Assembly (NCBI GenBank): GCA_963969365.1
Contig: OZ017761.1
Span: 434,001 to 498,000, forward strand
Length of the DNA: 64,000 bases
Direction of reading: 5' to 3'
DNA from: Asterochloris sp. CNOR1
Taxonomy: Eukaryota; Chlorophyta; Trebouxiophyceae; Trebouxiales; Trebouxiaceae
Shown: positions 12,001 to 23,150 of the stretch, one piece after another
How positions within the stretch are numbered: the stretch's first letter is position 1
How the letters are laid out: every line of letters starts with the position of its first letter
The notes under the pieces: generated by a model
Told to the model about the DNA's origin: nothing
Database searches by the model: none
The model's input: only the letters and a program-made list of their open reading frames with translations
Program-made: the position numbers and the translations under genes

Positions 12001-15000
12001 GTTGGGGGGAGGCCAACAGTTGGAAGGAAGTGAGCAAGCCTGCCGCAGGAGTGCTAGTGGATGCCACCATCTGTGTATTGCAGGCACTTGGTGAGTGCAG
12101 GCACAAGTGCTTGCTGTCATCTGCTTTGCATGCGCTGATGTTGGTTAGGTGTTGAGCTTCTGTGCTCTGAATCAAGTCCTGCACTCTGCTTTGTCTTGCA
12201 GAATGTGCATTGCTTCAAGAGAGCTTCCTGCAAACGGACGCAGTGTAGGTGGTAGTCGAGAGAAAGCAATCACAGAAAAGCTGCGCCTCAAGACTGACAG
12301 GGGCTGCCTGCAAGTTGCTGCAGTGTGGCAGGCATGATTTGAGCAGCCGCGCCTCCATTTAAACTGTGCACTGGCTTTGTAAAGGTTCCTGTGTGCCGCT
12401 GCAGTGCTGCTGCTGTACTTTGGCCAGCTCGCCTGGCAGGTGCAGGTCCTACACCCCCAGGGGTACTACCGAGTGTTGGACAGCAACAACGGCAGCCCAG
12501 CCAGATTGCAGCTGATGCAGCGTGCCAGCGCAGAGGACGAAGGCACTGTGATAGTGGGAGGGCCAGGGCAGCCTTTCAGATGGATCCTTCCAGTGGACAT
12601 CACAGGTAGTACCACCTCCCTCACCTTCACCAGAGCTGCTTGTTCCCTGCTATCAAAGGCATCTTGCGCATTGGGGAGACCTGAGATGCTGCTTTGCATG
12701 AAAATGCTTGTGCGCTGCCATCCGGAACAGCACAAGTGCTGACACATGTCCCACCTATGTGAAGCAGTCTGTGATGTGCTGCTTCCACCAACAGCAGGAC
12801 AAGCTCTGATTGGCCGAAGGCATCAGAGGGCCATGTCACTGATGTCTCTCTGTCTTTTTTGCAGTTGGGCCTCAGGATGTCCTTATTTGGTGCAGGCATG
12901 ACGGCATTCTTGGGCTTCTTCCAGCAGATGGCACACTTCAGATCGCTCAGCATCTGCAGTGGTGTCCTGCAAGGCCTGACTGCAGGTCTTCTGGTCTGCA
13001 GACTCGCCCACGTATGGTGAGCTATACTTAGCAGTGTGTCCCCCATGAACGCGGCGTTCTTGCCCTGAATATCAGCAGCCGTACACCATGCAGCCTCAAC
13101 CCTCACAGCAGCATGTGCCTTCTCGGCACAGTGCAGCCTCAATCCCCGCGGCAGCATGTGCCTTCCCAGCACAGTCCAGGCTGCACAGCTGCCATCTGCC
13201 ATGTCCAGCCTGCCTTCTGTTGCATTAAGCAGCAGCCTTGCTGCCCTGCAGGCAAGTGCTGCCCCACCTCGCGGCGGTCTGGCGCACTCTTTGCCACAAC
13301 AGGAGCGCACTGGTCCACCTGCTGCTCTGCCTATCAACAGTCACGCTGCTGCTTGGCGCCTTCTGCGTCGTCACCACAGGCAACAGCATCCAGGTGCTCA
13401 GCACTTATGCAGGTGGGGCTAGGTGCCACAGTGATGGGGCTTCACTTGCTGTCCTCGTGTTGGAACTGTCACTGGCAGAACACACCGAGATCAAGGGCTG
13501 GCGCCGCTGCTCAGCATCTGTGCCAGCCAGCAGGGCTTCTGGCAACTGTGCCACTGGGCTGCGCTGCCAGCAGCCTGCTGGGTTTTCTGCGCCTGACGGT
13601 TGCTGACTGCTGTGTCATGCTGCTGCTGCAGGGGCTCTGCAAGCCCAGGTTCTTGCCTGGGTGGCCGCCAACAACCACCACAGCGTGACAGTGCTGCAGC
13701 GTCAGCTGTTTTTGGAAATTGTGGACTACGCCCGCCGTTCAGCCCAGGTGAGACTGCCTGGGTCCTCGGTCCAGACTGCTGTGACCGCTGGTTTGGCTCC
13801 AAGCCTTTGTACAACAGCCCCATAGCCGCAAGAGCTCCTCTGCCACATAGCTGCCAAAACTTTGCCTGACTGTCTGTCTGTCACAACTGGTGCACCTGCT
13901 GGGTCTTGCCAACCATTTGGTGGTTGCCAGAGCTACTTTGCTGGGCAACTTTTGTAGTGAGTATGCTACAGATTGCCAGAGCTGCTGTGACGGGCAGGCC
14001 TCTGCTGTTGCAGGCGGCACTGATTTTGGTGGTTTTGATAGCTCTGCGCTACCTGGTCAAGGGAGCAGTGCTGGGCATCCTGTGGTCGGCCTTCCACCCA
14101 GAGCTGCAGGCAGCGCGTCGTGCAGGCTGCAGTGAGCAGCTGATGCTGCTGACCTTGGTGTACATCTGGCGCCAGTGGGCTCAGCCTCGGGTCTCAGAGG
14201 AAGCAGCTGGAGTGTGCAGGCAAGTGCAGAGCCCCTGCTGAGCAACTTGCTCAAGCTAAAGAGAGGGCACCTGGTGCTGGCCGTGCGTCTGTGCATGATC
14301 AGCAGAGGGATTGCCAGTTGCGAGCATGCCGTCGAGTGTGCATGTGCCGTCTGTGGCGGCCATCATGCTTTGCTTCGCCTGCCAGCACAGCCCCACATGG
14401 ACCGTCTGTGGCGTCCATTCTGGTGCCTGCCTGCCAGCAAGGGCTCTGCATCGTTCTGCAGCCCAACAGCACGTTCTGGTTCTGCAGGGCAGCAGTGGCG
14501 CCCCAGGCGAGGGTTCCCACCACCCACCTGGCGCACATCCCTCCCACCCTGTGGCAGCGAGCAGTCTACCAGGGAGTGAAGAGCAGGTCACTCGTGATCC
14601 ACACATGCTTCATGCACAATGTCCTTGCTGGCACCTCATTGCCCATGCTAGCAGCAGGCTTTGGGTCCTGTCACTTTGCATCTAACCCGCCTGCAGCACA
14701 CACTGATTTGCTGATCTCCCCATGGCGTCATGTGCAGGCACAGACACCATCATGCCCACCTGAACCCATGGCTGAGGCAGCTCAGGGCCAGCTGGGTTGC
14801 ACAGCATCAGCCTGGGTCTCAGACAGCTGCACAGTGGCCACCGGCAGATGTTGGCGACGCCATGGTGCTGCTGGAGGGGCATGCAGCCAGGCTGCTGCAG
14901 CTCCAGAAGCTTGCTGCTGCCAAGGGGAAGCCTCAGCCGCAGCAGAATGGAGAGCTGCAGCAGTCTGGGCACCCCCAGCAGAATGGCCAGCCGCATGGGA

Positions 15001-18000
15001 GTGCCCACTTGCTGCAGGAGGGGCACAGCAGGTCAGCTTCGTGGCTTGTACCGTCCCATTGCTGCTGCTTGCGAGAGCATCGCTGCCCGCAGGGGTGCCT
15101 TTTCTGGCACAGGGAGCTTCGTCTGAGCTGTTTCATGTTTGACTGCATCGCTGAACATGACGCCTGTTGAAACGCAGGCATGCAGCATCTGGCTCGCCAG
15201 ACCCTCTCACACCACTGCAGAACGGCCATCATGCGGAACAGAACATCACCAGCACCCCTGCCGATCAAGACAGGGTGGTGCAGCTGCTGCAAGACGTGCA
15301 TGGCAAGGTGTGGCTCTAGCCGTATGCTCTCACACAATGCAGAGTTCATGTTGCATATGGCATGTGCTCAGCAGCTGCAGCAACAGCACCAGATGGTACT
15401 GCGTTCTCCTAGAGGTACAAACAGGCGTTAGCCCTTGGCTTGGTCGAAACACATTTCATGCACAGGCCCTCAGTTGAACTCATTGCCTGTTAGCTCTGGG
15501 GGGATTTCTCACACTGCTGTGCTTGTTGTCAGCTTGGTCATGCATCACACTGCCGTGCTTGTTGCTGCTAGGAGGTGCACTTCGCCCACTGGCTGAGCTG
15601 GCATGCATGTCAATAACTGGCCCTGACAGACATGCGCACCTCTGCCTGCAGGGGCTTGCCTGTTCAGTGCATTGCTTGCTGGCTGCAAGGTGGTTGCAGT
15701 CTACTGCAAAAGTTGCTGGCATGGTGTTCAGCACTGCACTGCTTGCAGGCTGCAATACATGCACTCAAAGGAAATGCATGCCAAAGGCATGGACTTGCAT
15801 GCCAGTGCACTGCTTCCTGGCTGCAGGGGGACGCCTTCCACTGCAGCGCTGGGTGGGACGATGTGGCAGCCCGGTGGAGGAGGCACACCCTGCACACAAT
15901 GGTCTGCTGCGGGCACCAGGCAGCCCTCGCCACCCTGCAGGGGGTCGTGCAGCAGCACAGCCTGAAGCTGCAACGCAGTGGGGAGCGCACGCTCGGCCTG
16001 CTGACAGAGACTGAGGCTGCATGGTGAGGAGGCAGCCCAGATCCCGCGCAGAATGATTTGCCTTGGCTCAAGCAGCCTCTCGCTCCCAGGCATGGAACAC
16101 AGCGACTGCGTTTCACAGCACAGAAAGCAGTGCACTGCTGGCTGTCGTGCTGAAGGTCTTGAGCTGAGTAGAGCTGCTTGCAAAGACAAACGCAAAAGGC
16201 CCATGCAGCGCTGGCTTGTTCTTTGCCTGTCCAGTCTGCCTGAGCAGGCAATGGCAGAACCGCAATGCTTTCCACTCTGCAGGGTGGCCGCAGGACAGCG
16301 GCTAACTGGAGAATGTTCCCGACGTGCATCGCTCAGCAGCACTGGGCGCAGCTGGCGGCAGACAGCCTCCTTCCAGCTGCGGCGTACGGCCTCCATTGCA
16401 CTGCAGACAACCCTGCAGCGCAGCGGAGGTGCACAGAGGTATGGCTCTGATGTGCCCACAGCTGCTGCCTGAGGAAACATGCCGCGTCCGTGTACAGCCA
16501 GCAAGTGCTGCTGCGCTCTTCCATGTGGATGTCCATGGGTAGCCTGCAGCTGCTTCAGCAGAGCAGTTCCCCCAGGTGCCCAGAACGTCTGTCACCACTC
16601 AGCTTCTGTTCTGACTTTTTGCACGACCTGCCGGCGCCAGTCAAGATGGCAACCCTAAGGCAGCGGCCCAGGGACTGCGCCGCAGCCACACTGATGTCCT
16701 GCCTGATTCTGGTCTCTGTCTGCTAGCTGTGGTGCCCCGTTTGAGCCTGCAGCCTTGACTGGTGCAGCCCTGGGGCAGTGGTGCGGGCACTTGACCGCAG
16801 CCGCCAGCTCATCTCCCCCGGCTCATCCCCCCCCTCCCAGTCCGACGATGACCAGGAACACCTGCAACCCAGCCCCTTCACTGACCCCAGCAGGGCGGCC
16901 CGGGACACGACAGGCGCCGGCCACAGCAGGCGGGGTATGCGGCGAGCCCGCTCCCGTGGCCCAGGGCTGCAGCGGGCAGACAGCGCGGCGGTGGCCGCCC
17001 TGCAAGCCGCGCTGCCGCTGGCCGGCAGTGACGCGGGCTCCGAGGGGAGCTCCAGCTGGGGCAGCGGGGTCAGCGAGGCCCTGCAGCGATACGACAGCGG
17101 GACGCCTGCCAGCCACGGCATGACCCGGGGTCGCAGCGGCGTGGCAGGTGCCCTCCTGCGGCAGCCCAGCCGGGCCGACTCTGCGCAGTGGTCAGCTGTC
17201 AACGATGCGCTGGACCATGGGCTGCAGCTGGAGGGGCAGCTGGAGGGACAGGGCACTGGCCCCAGGTGGGTGCTAGGTGGCTGCAGTGGGCTGCTGCACA
17301 GCCATGCTAGCATGTTGCTGAAGCAAGGGCTGCAGCAGATGGCATAGGAAACATGCGATTGGTGGGCATCAGGTGCTGGCAGGTGGCTGCTCCCACACAA
17401 CCTGCACGCCCAGGTGAGCATTCCCTTCTGATTTGGCTGGAGCTAGAGGGGCAGGGCTTTGGCAACAGTAAGGCATTGTACTTTTGTGCCCACAACTCCA
17501 GTGTCGGCAAGTGATTGCATCTTTGGTTCTACATACTGCAGCTGCTGTCAGGGGGTGGTCTTCTCTGGGGTCTGCAGCTACATGTTTGCAAAGCAGGCTG
17601 CATGCTGCCCTGAAAAATATTATCTTGAGCCCCTGCTTCTGAAGTTTCAAGTGTGATAGCAGTCGGCTGCATGAGCCAGTACCTTGCTGATTGGGCACCA
17701 TTCAGCTGGATGCTCGACTTCTACTGGGCTGCACACCTGCAGGGTGCAATGCACCATGGGCCAGCCTGGCGTCTGTCAAGCTGCCAAATGTCAGCCTTGC
17801 CAGGTTCACCTGCACCGTCCCCCCGCAGGTGGCTGCAGCGGACGACCTCACGCGCTCGCCCCCGCAGCGCGCCCCCAAGCAGCCTCTCCCGCCGCGGCAG
17901 CGTCGCACCCGCCGGCATGGCTTCCCAGGCGCAGCACGACGCGCTGCTGGAGGATGTCATCAGGACGGCTACCGGGCGCCAGCGGCTGGCTCCGCAGCAG

Positions 18001-21000
18001 GAGCAGCAGGAGCTGGCGGGAATTGATGTCAGGCGCACCAGGCGGAGGTGAGGATGACAAATCTGTGCTCTCTAGCCTTGAAGGTAGCTTGGCGTCAGGT
18101 GCAGCAGAGGCAGGCTGGCTGTTGTGTCACTGTCCCCTGCTTTGAGGCACCCCTCATGGGTGCAAGAAGAGGAGCAGCTGTGGCTGCCAGGCATGCTTGT
18201 CAGCTACCTGGTTGGTACCCCTTGCGGTGTGGCAGCCCTCCTTCATGACTCCCCAGTGGGAGCGGCAGCAGCTGCCAGACACTGGTGTCGGCCGCACGAA
18301 CTGCAGGTGGGCACCTGGCAACATCTCAGTGCCATTGTGCGTTCTGGCCATGACGTGCACTCATGTCAGGGGCACCACTCGTCCCCCACTTGAGCTGCTC
18401 ACCACTTTGCTGCTCTCTGGACTGCTGAACCTGACACAAGCAGCACTTCAGGCAGGCACACTGGCGCCCTGGCTCAGCTGCTTTGCCTTCCCTTCTGCCT
18501 GCTCCATTCAGAACCGATCCCTGCTGGTTGTGAGCAGCGGACGGCCCAAGCCCTCACAGGTGCAACCCCCTCATCGTGATACAATGCCTCACACTGCTGC
18601 AGGCCCAGTGAACCCTGCCGAGGGCACCCTCACTGGCCTGCAGGGCTTGAGCAGTGCACCACCACCACGCCTCCGTGACACCTTGGCTCATGCTGTTGCA
18701 GGTCCACACCCATCCAGGCCACGCCAGCTCCAGTGCCAGGGCTGCCACTCATCAGTCCGTATGCTGTTGCAGGTCCACACCCATCCGGGCCACGCCTGCC
18801 CCAGTGCCAGGACCGCCGCCCCTCAGCCCCACACTGGGTACACGCGCCTCCCTGACAAGCGCGGTGCAGGCTTACATTGCGGCCGCCACCCAGCAGTACA
18901 CAGGCACCTCGCGCCTGTCGGACGAGAATCAGGTCCAGTTACAGGCCGCAGGCATCAACAGGTTAGACTCAAGACTTGGAGTGAGGCACCTGTGCGAGGC
19001 ATGGTCGTGCCAGGGCTGACAGTGCCCTCCTGGTACCACCACGTTTGTGCCGTCCTACTCTCAGGTTTGCTGAACGGGCTTCTCTGAATGGTCTTGGTGC
19101 AATCACTGAAGGGATCTGGAGCAGCTTCCCTGCCACTGCAGGAGGTGTCAACGCTTTGTGGCGTTCAGTAGGCTGGTGTGGCAGCATGCAGAGCTGGCCT
19201 CATGTTAAGCAGGAATGAGTGGCTGCACTCCTCATCTGCAGGGTGTGTGAAGCCATTGAGGCATGAACAGGCTGGCACGGCAACACACGCAAACGAAGCC
19301 GGTCCGCACATCATGTGTGCCCAAGCAGCTGCATGCCTGCCTGCAGGGTGTCTGACGCTATCGAAGCTTACAACAGGCTTGCACGTCAGCGCATGGAGCA
19401 GGGTGGCACCCTCAGGGAGCGCTTGAATGCAGCGCTGGGGACGCCGGGGGGCAGGGGCATCAACTCCCACCCCCCGGCCCGCACCATCAGCAACTGGGCA
19501 GACTTCCTGAGAGACGTGCAGGATGCCCCAGCGGCAGATGATGAGGGGACAGCCACAGCGCTGGCCACCAGCCGGTATGCCCCCAGCCGGCTGCGCTCGG
19601 TGGCCGTGCCAGAGCTGACGGGTGAGCACCTTTGATAGGGGATGCCTGGAGTCACACGCTGGTAGGCACATCTCAAAGCAAGCCTCAGTATGCGAGCATC
19701 GGCGCATGGACCATCATGCCCTCCCCATGCCAGCTGATGAGCAGGCTGGGCAGGCTGCCCCAGCTGCTGCATCGCTGTGGATGCCAGCTAGTATGCCCCC
19801 AGCCAGCTGCAGTTCGGCTGAAAGTAGGGAGGGGAAAAGGGGTTGATCAGCCTTTGCCACACATTCATTGCACCGGCCTGAAACCACTGTGCTCTCAGCT
19901 GCATGCGCTGGGCAGGTATTCCAAGGCTACCAGTTGAGCAGAAGGTGGCTCGATCAGTGACTGCCTGTACAGGCACATGCTGCCCAGCTGCTGCACCCAT
20001 GTGGACTCAGCATTTGGGCCCTGCACGCAGAGCATCCCTTCACCACACAGCTGCTGTACACTGCATGTCCCTGCCCTGCAGAAGCCGTATGGGCAGCCAA
20101 TGCTGAGCAGGGTTTGGGGCCAGGCCCGGACGCAGGAGGGCTGCCCAGCACTGCTGCAGCTGCTGCAGGGGGCCTTTCGCCGGATGACAGCGTCAGCAAG
20201 GGCGTCTTCTCCTTCCTGTACCGCGCCAGCAGCACAGCCCTGCAGGCACTGAATGCTGGCATGGAGGCCACGCAGCTGCGACAGCCGGCAGAGGGGCCTC
20301 AGCTGGACGGGCAGCTGGCCGGCGGCAGCCAGCACCCTAGCCCAGCCGCTGTGCACCCTGAGGGGGTTGTCACCCGCGTTTCAGAGGCGAAGCCCAGGCT
20401 GCAGAGGGTCACCAGAAGGTGGGCCATGCTGCCATTAGTCAAGCCAGTGCTGCTGACATCCAGACCTGTGCATGCCTTCAATTGAAAACCTGCAGAACCA
20501 GGCCTGTGCTGCATGCCCCAGCCATGTGCACAGCGCAGTCCCTGTCCCCGCAGGCAGCATCTGAGCGTTGGACATCTGGTACATGCCTGACTCCCATGCA
20601 GTTGCTGCACCACATGCCTTGAATCTGCTGGGGAGTTGCTGAGTACCACATAGCCAGACTGCCTGCCACCAGACTGGGAGCCCTCAACATTAGTGCACCG
20701 CGCATGCCTTCCCATGTGCAGGGACTGGATGAGGATTCTGAAGCAGCGGCGCCAGCATGGCGGGGCTGCACCTGTCAGGGCAGCTGTCCTGCGCTGTACT
20801 TACGACCACTTCCTGCATGAGGCACATGACATCATCCAGGCCTCTTCTCAAAAGCTGCAAGTGCAGTGCAAGCTGCACAGCAAGCTCAATAAAGCAGTGC
20901 TGCTCATGCAGCATGAGGCAGCCGCCCTGATACAGCAGGTGGAAGAGGACTTGCATAGAGAAGAACCCCCAGAGAGGACTTGCATACAGGGTGATGTGTC

Positions 21001-21013
21001 ACAGCCCTACTGA
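1..21013 (+). CDS. Giant polycystin-like membrane protein with Pro/Thr-rich exon-repeat stalk (5' end outside window)
   Basis: A multi-exon gene already in progress at base 1; the stop TGA is at 21011-21013. In order it encodes a Pro/Thr/Ala-rich stalk (exons 1-6684), a Cys- and N-glycosylation-site-containing ectodomain (6787 to about 10400), a polycystin-type extracellular domain (about 10200-11640), hydrophobic membrane segments (about 11909-14120) and a long Ser/Arg-rich, partly coiled-coil tail (16755-21013). Stalk exons are phase 1-1, so they can be duplicated without breaking the frame. The intron after 5853 has a GC donor. The family call rests on motifs typical of algal polycystin domains: TNKVVGG, YEYYNTSE, DPYGF, DGRFL and ATYNAKHGVFG, in the expected order. 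Similar proteins act at the ciliary or cell surface in sensing or adhesion. That role, and whether it is an active channel, is inference. Some middle and tail exons are unresolved, so one transcript is likely but not proven. Confidence 0.75.
176..1475 (+). repeat. Short stalk-exon repeats (66-bp and 114-bp exons)
   Basis: Exons at 176-241, 577-642 and 751-816 (66 bp each) and at 349-462, 924-1037, 1143-1256 and 1362-1475 (114 bp each) encode variants of one Ser/Thr/Pro motif ending SPTSSG. The longer form inserts a LLGGLGGALTPAPTTTA module. All start after TGCAG and end in TCAG before gt, with phase 1 on both sides. The segments around 924-1142 and 1143-1361 are almost identical, introns included, with a 219-bp period, so that duplication is recent. 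A further partial exon ends at 66. Confidence 0.85.
1582..4113 (+). repeat. Nine-copy tandem exon array, about 291-bp period
   Basis: Nine exons follow one another: 1582-1782 (201 bp), then eight of exactly 189 bp starting at 1888, 2177, 2471, 2760, 3049, 3341, 3633 and 3925. Each encodes about 63 residues with two related halves, LLGGLTNALTPAP and ANLLGGVVDALTPAP, separated by a Thr/Ser/Ala run. The ~100-bp introns are also highly conserved and share the block ttggctgagagcagcagcc, so exon and intron were duplicated together. The Pro/Thr/Ser-rich composition predicts an extended, O-glycosylated or hydroxyproline-modified cell-surface stalk (inference). Confidence 0.9.
4180..4328 (+). other. 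Relic of a stalk exon inside an intron
   Basis: Between the exon ending at 4113 and the one starting at 4329 lies sequence that still reads like a stalk exon (VPASTSTSVTAGATTAAPA). It is out of frame with the LLGGLLGAV module that follows. Assigning the acceptor at 4327-4328 restores the phase-1 frame and leaves this stretch intronic. I read it as a decayed copy of the 189-bp exon. Confidence 0.5.
4329..4850 (+). repeat. Fused, intronless block of stalk repeats
   Basis: One 522-bp exon (phase 1 at both ends) carries about seven divergent copies of the module GATPAPGLLGGLVGALTPAPT. In the upstream array each such module pair is a separate exon. Either introns were lost here or this is an older, locally expanded block. 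Further stalk exons follow at 4930-5040, 5166-5279 and 5534-5853. Confidence 0.8.
5997..6411 (+). repeat. Three 46-47-residue Pro-rich repeats within one exon
   Basis: Inside the exon 5961-6684, a unit beginning PI(T)xPPVLSALLP and ending LPPVFTSxG recurs at 5997, 6135 and 6276, spaced 138 and 141 bp. A run of TLP/LPP triplet motifs follows to about 6580. The sequence is in frame and intronless. It looks like a stiff, Pro-rich spacer between the stalk and the Cys-containing ectodomain. Confidence 0.8.
6787..11640 (+). other. Ectodomain and polycystin-type extracellular domain of the giant gene
   Basis: Exons at 6787-7059 and about 7122-7320, 7433-7610, 7670-7935 and 8142-8240 encode Cys pairs and N-x-S/T sites. 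They end in a beta-rich segment (YSVTDANKLVATPV) resembling Ig/HYR-like repeats of algal secreted proteins. A helical segment of about 400 residues follows (8427-9873). Then come the polycystin hallmarks: TNKVVGG near 10340, YEYYNTSE near 10715, exon 11038-11178 with DPYGFPAP, and exon from 11449 with DGRFL, TYNAKHGVFG and IAWTGPG. I saw no convincing PLAT or GPS motif and no clear S1 helix before this domain. Confidence 0.6.
11909..14120 (+). other. Membrane region of the polycystin-like protein
   Basis: Hydrophobic stretches occur in exons at about 11909-12090 (MACLHVAFLLWLLWHLALVV), 12403-12608 (LLLYFGQLAWQVQV), from 12865 (LFGAGMTAFLGFFQQMAHF, S4-like), 13251-13412 (LVHLLLCLSTVTLLLGAFCV then LSTYAGG, S5-like) and from 14014 (AALILVVLIALRYLVKGAVL, S6-like). 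The segment between the S5-like and S6-like helices (from about 13632) reads ALQAQVLAWVAANNHH. It shows no polycystin pore-helix or selectivity-filter pattern. Exon phases around 12608-12865 are not fully resolved. Confidence 0.5.
16755..21013 (+). other. Cytoplasmic tail exons of the giant gene
   Basis: Readable exons lie at about 16780-17264, 17827-18048, 18780-18960, 19347-19620, 20082-20417 and 20722-21013. They encode Arg/Ser-rich, low-complexity sequence (for example RRARSRGPGLQRADSAA), a conserved-looking segment with RTISNWADFLRDVQDAP, and a final amphipathic region (KLHSKLNKAVLLMQHEAAAL) that could form a coiled coil. The last junction is phase-consistent: ..ACC AGA AG at 20417 joins G at 20722. 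Long stretches between these exons appear to be introns with no other gene that I can support. Confidence 0.55.
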
Positions 21014-21538
21014 TTCTTGGTTACAGTGGTGTTTTTTGGCCATTGCATAATTTACACCAGTCATGTGCAGCACGCTCTGTTTGTGTGCCAACACCCTGCT
21101 GCAAGCACTGCAATTCAGATATTGGTTGTAGCATCTGCATATACTCATCGAGCACTGAAGCACTGCTTCCGAGATATATCTACATGTCGTCGCCAGTGTA
21201 GCCCTTTGACATGAAGGGAAGCAAAGCAACAGCTTAACAAGCACATTGACGGTGCAGCAGCCAGACACTGAGGTGCTTGGCGCTGTTGCGGCCCCAGGCA
21301 GGTGCAGGCATCGGCCTGACGGGCAGTGAGAGGTGCGGCTCCCCAACCAGCCAGCCATGCTGCATCTGCTGTCAAGACTGACGAGGTGTCAAGCACGCTG
21401 AAGATCAAGGTTCAGCTTCGGCTTCCTGCGGAGCTTCCAGTCGTCCACCTGCCCAGATGCATCTCCATTTGCGATGGAAGACATGAGCTGGGCACCTGCC
21501 TCCTATGCTGCCTCAGAGCCCCCTCTGCAGGCCTTGGG
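21014..21538. other. Convergent intergenic spacer
   Basis: This is 525 bp between the stop of the giant gene and the stop of the minus-strand parvulin gene. No coding segment is visible. TTACA at 21021-21025 and 21052-21056 reads TGTAA on the minus strand, a candidate poly(A) signal for the parvulin gene, though far from its stop. Confidence 0.5.
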
Positions 21539-22942
21539 TCAGAGCTTCTGCTTACGACCCTCGCACAGGATCAGGTGGTGCCCAAATTGGGTCTTCACCG
21601 GGGCAGCAGTCATCTCGCCCACCTGCACAGGGGGGTCGAGCAATGTGAGACACGTGTGTTGGACTACAATTGTGCTGCAGGCAAGTTGAGTAGGCATGAG
21701 CAGCTGCCAGGCCCCAAGCTTGGCTTTGTTCACAGATAAAGCAAAGCATCCCACCAGCAAGCAGGGCAGGAACACACTCAGCCTGGCAGCAAACAGGCCA
21801 GAACTTGGCAGGCGATGTCAGGCACATGAGCAGTGACTGAGCTGCAGGGAGTCCACATGCCCCAAAGGAAATCCTGGAACCCACACCTGCTTGCGTATTT
21901 GCAACTGCAAAGGCTCAAAAGCAGCGGTGCTGGGCAGCCGCCAAACAAAACATTGATGATACATGGAGGCAGAAGGGTTGCAAAGTCAGCATGAGGATGG
22001 TCGTGCCACACTGAGGTGAAGCCAGGAGCAGGAGTGCTTGTGCGGGACACCCACCAGCTGGCTGGCAAGCTGCCTCAGCAAGACTGCAAACAGCAAGCGG
22101 CCACACGATAACTGCTAGCCCAGGCAGCAGGGAGGGATGTATTTTTCAGATGCTGCCTTTGCAAGATGCATGATTGGCATCAGCAGGCTGCCCGCTTGAG
22201 GGCTGCCACTGCCAAGGCTCTTGTTATGTCTCAGCAGACATGCAAACCACCCCCATGCAGCTCCTGGGACCCACATCCAGCTTGAAGGCTGCCTCTGCAA
22301 AGGCCCCAACCACGTCCTGCCGACCCTTCCAGCCAAGGTCTCCTCCCTGGCGGCAAATAAAGGACCTCAGATCTAAGCTCTTCTGTATGGCTGCCAATCA
22401 CAAGGACTTGATGGCTGAGCATATGCGCAACCGAAACAAAGGCAGCGGGACTCGCTGAGCCCGTGTGGTCAAATGCTGGCAGTGAAGAGGATTCCCAGAT
22501 CATCCGGTAACAGCGAATTGCTTACATTCAAAACCACTTGCTTTGCGTGATGCTTCGCACCTGGCGGGCCTTGTCTTCGCTCATCCCTGATGCAACTGTG
22601 GCAAACTGCTCGCCGTTTCTGATGCGCTCCTGTGCCTCCAGTATCTGCAGAGGGATGTCCAGTACTTTGGAGACAGCAGGGGATGGAAAGAGCGCCCCAG
22701 AGCACATTCCAGATGCTAGAGGCAGCTGTGCATACAGACGCACAGACCATCTGCGACGCCTCACCTTGCTCTGTTTCTCACACAGAATGTGTCTAACCTT
22801 CACAAAATTGGCTGGCTTGAGCTTCTTGTCTGCCGCTCTGCAGTCAAGCACAGGGTGTATAAGCAAGGGTGCATGCCAGGATCCATGGGCCAGCCCACCC
22901 TTCATCTGCATCAGCTCCTTTTTTGGCCTTTCCCTTGGCCAT
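21539..22942 (-). CDS. PIN4-like: Parvulin-type peptidyl-prolyl cis/trans isomerase, PIN4-like
   Basis: A complete gene of five exons: 22942-22899, 22837-22765, 22644-22561, 22346-22275 and 22622..21539 read as 21622-21539. It spans 357 coding bases and 118 residues. All introns are GT-AG and all phases match. The protein starts MAKGKAKKGADADEG, a short basic leader as in PIN4. The rotamase fold follows: NFVKVRHILCEKQSK, then SEDKARQ/GGDLGWKGR, then FAEAAFKLD, ending VKTQFGHHLILCEGRK. The conserved His pair (VRHIL and FGHHLI) and the Cys after the first His are present. PIN4 parvulins isomerise X-Pro bonds and work in the nucleolus or in ribosome biogenesis, with chromatin roles reported. No WW domain is present, so this is not a Pin1 type. 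The divergent neighbour is an esterase with no evident functional link. Confidence 0.95.
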
Positions 22943-23150
22943 TGTGCTGCCACTGGTGAGCAGATGAATGTATCAGAGATGCAGTTTCTCTGTTAGTAAT
23001 CGATTGGCTAATAAACCGAAATACCTCCCTTTCTTGCTGCACAAGCCTCTCTCGCGAGTGCTTAAGCAGTGGAGTCATGTGCTCAGCGTCCTATCTCGCA
23101 TCACGAGACAGCCTCAGACCTTGGTACTGAATGTCCCACCCGCTGCGACA
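22943..23150. promoter_or_regulatory. Bidirectional promoter region
   Basis: Only about 208 bp separate the divergent start codons of the parvulin (22942, minus) and the esterase (23151, plus). Both 5' UTRs and both promoters must lie here unless they overlap coding sequence. An AT-richer patch around 22984-23036 could hold core elements, but I see no TATA box I would commit to. Confidence 0.5.
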
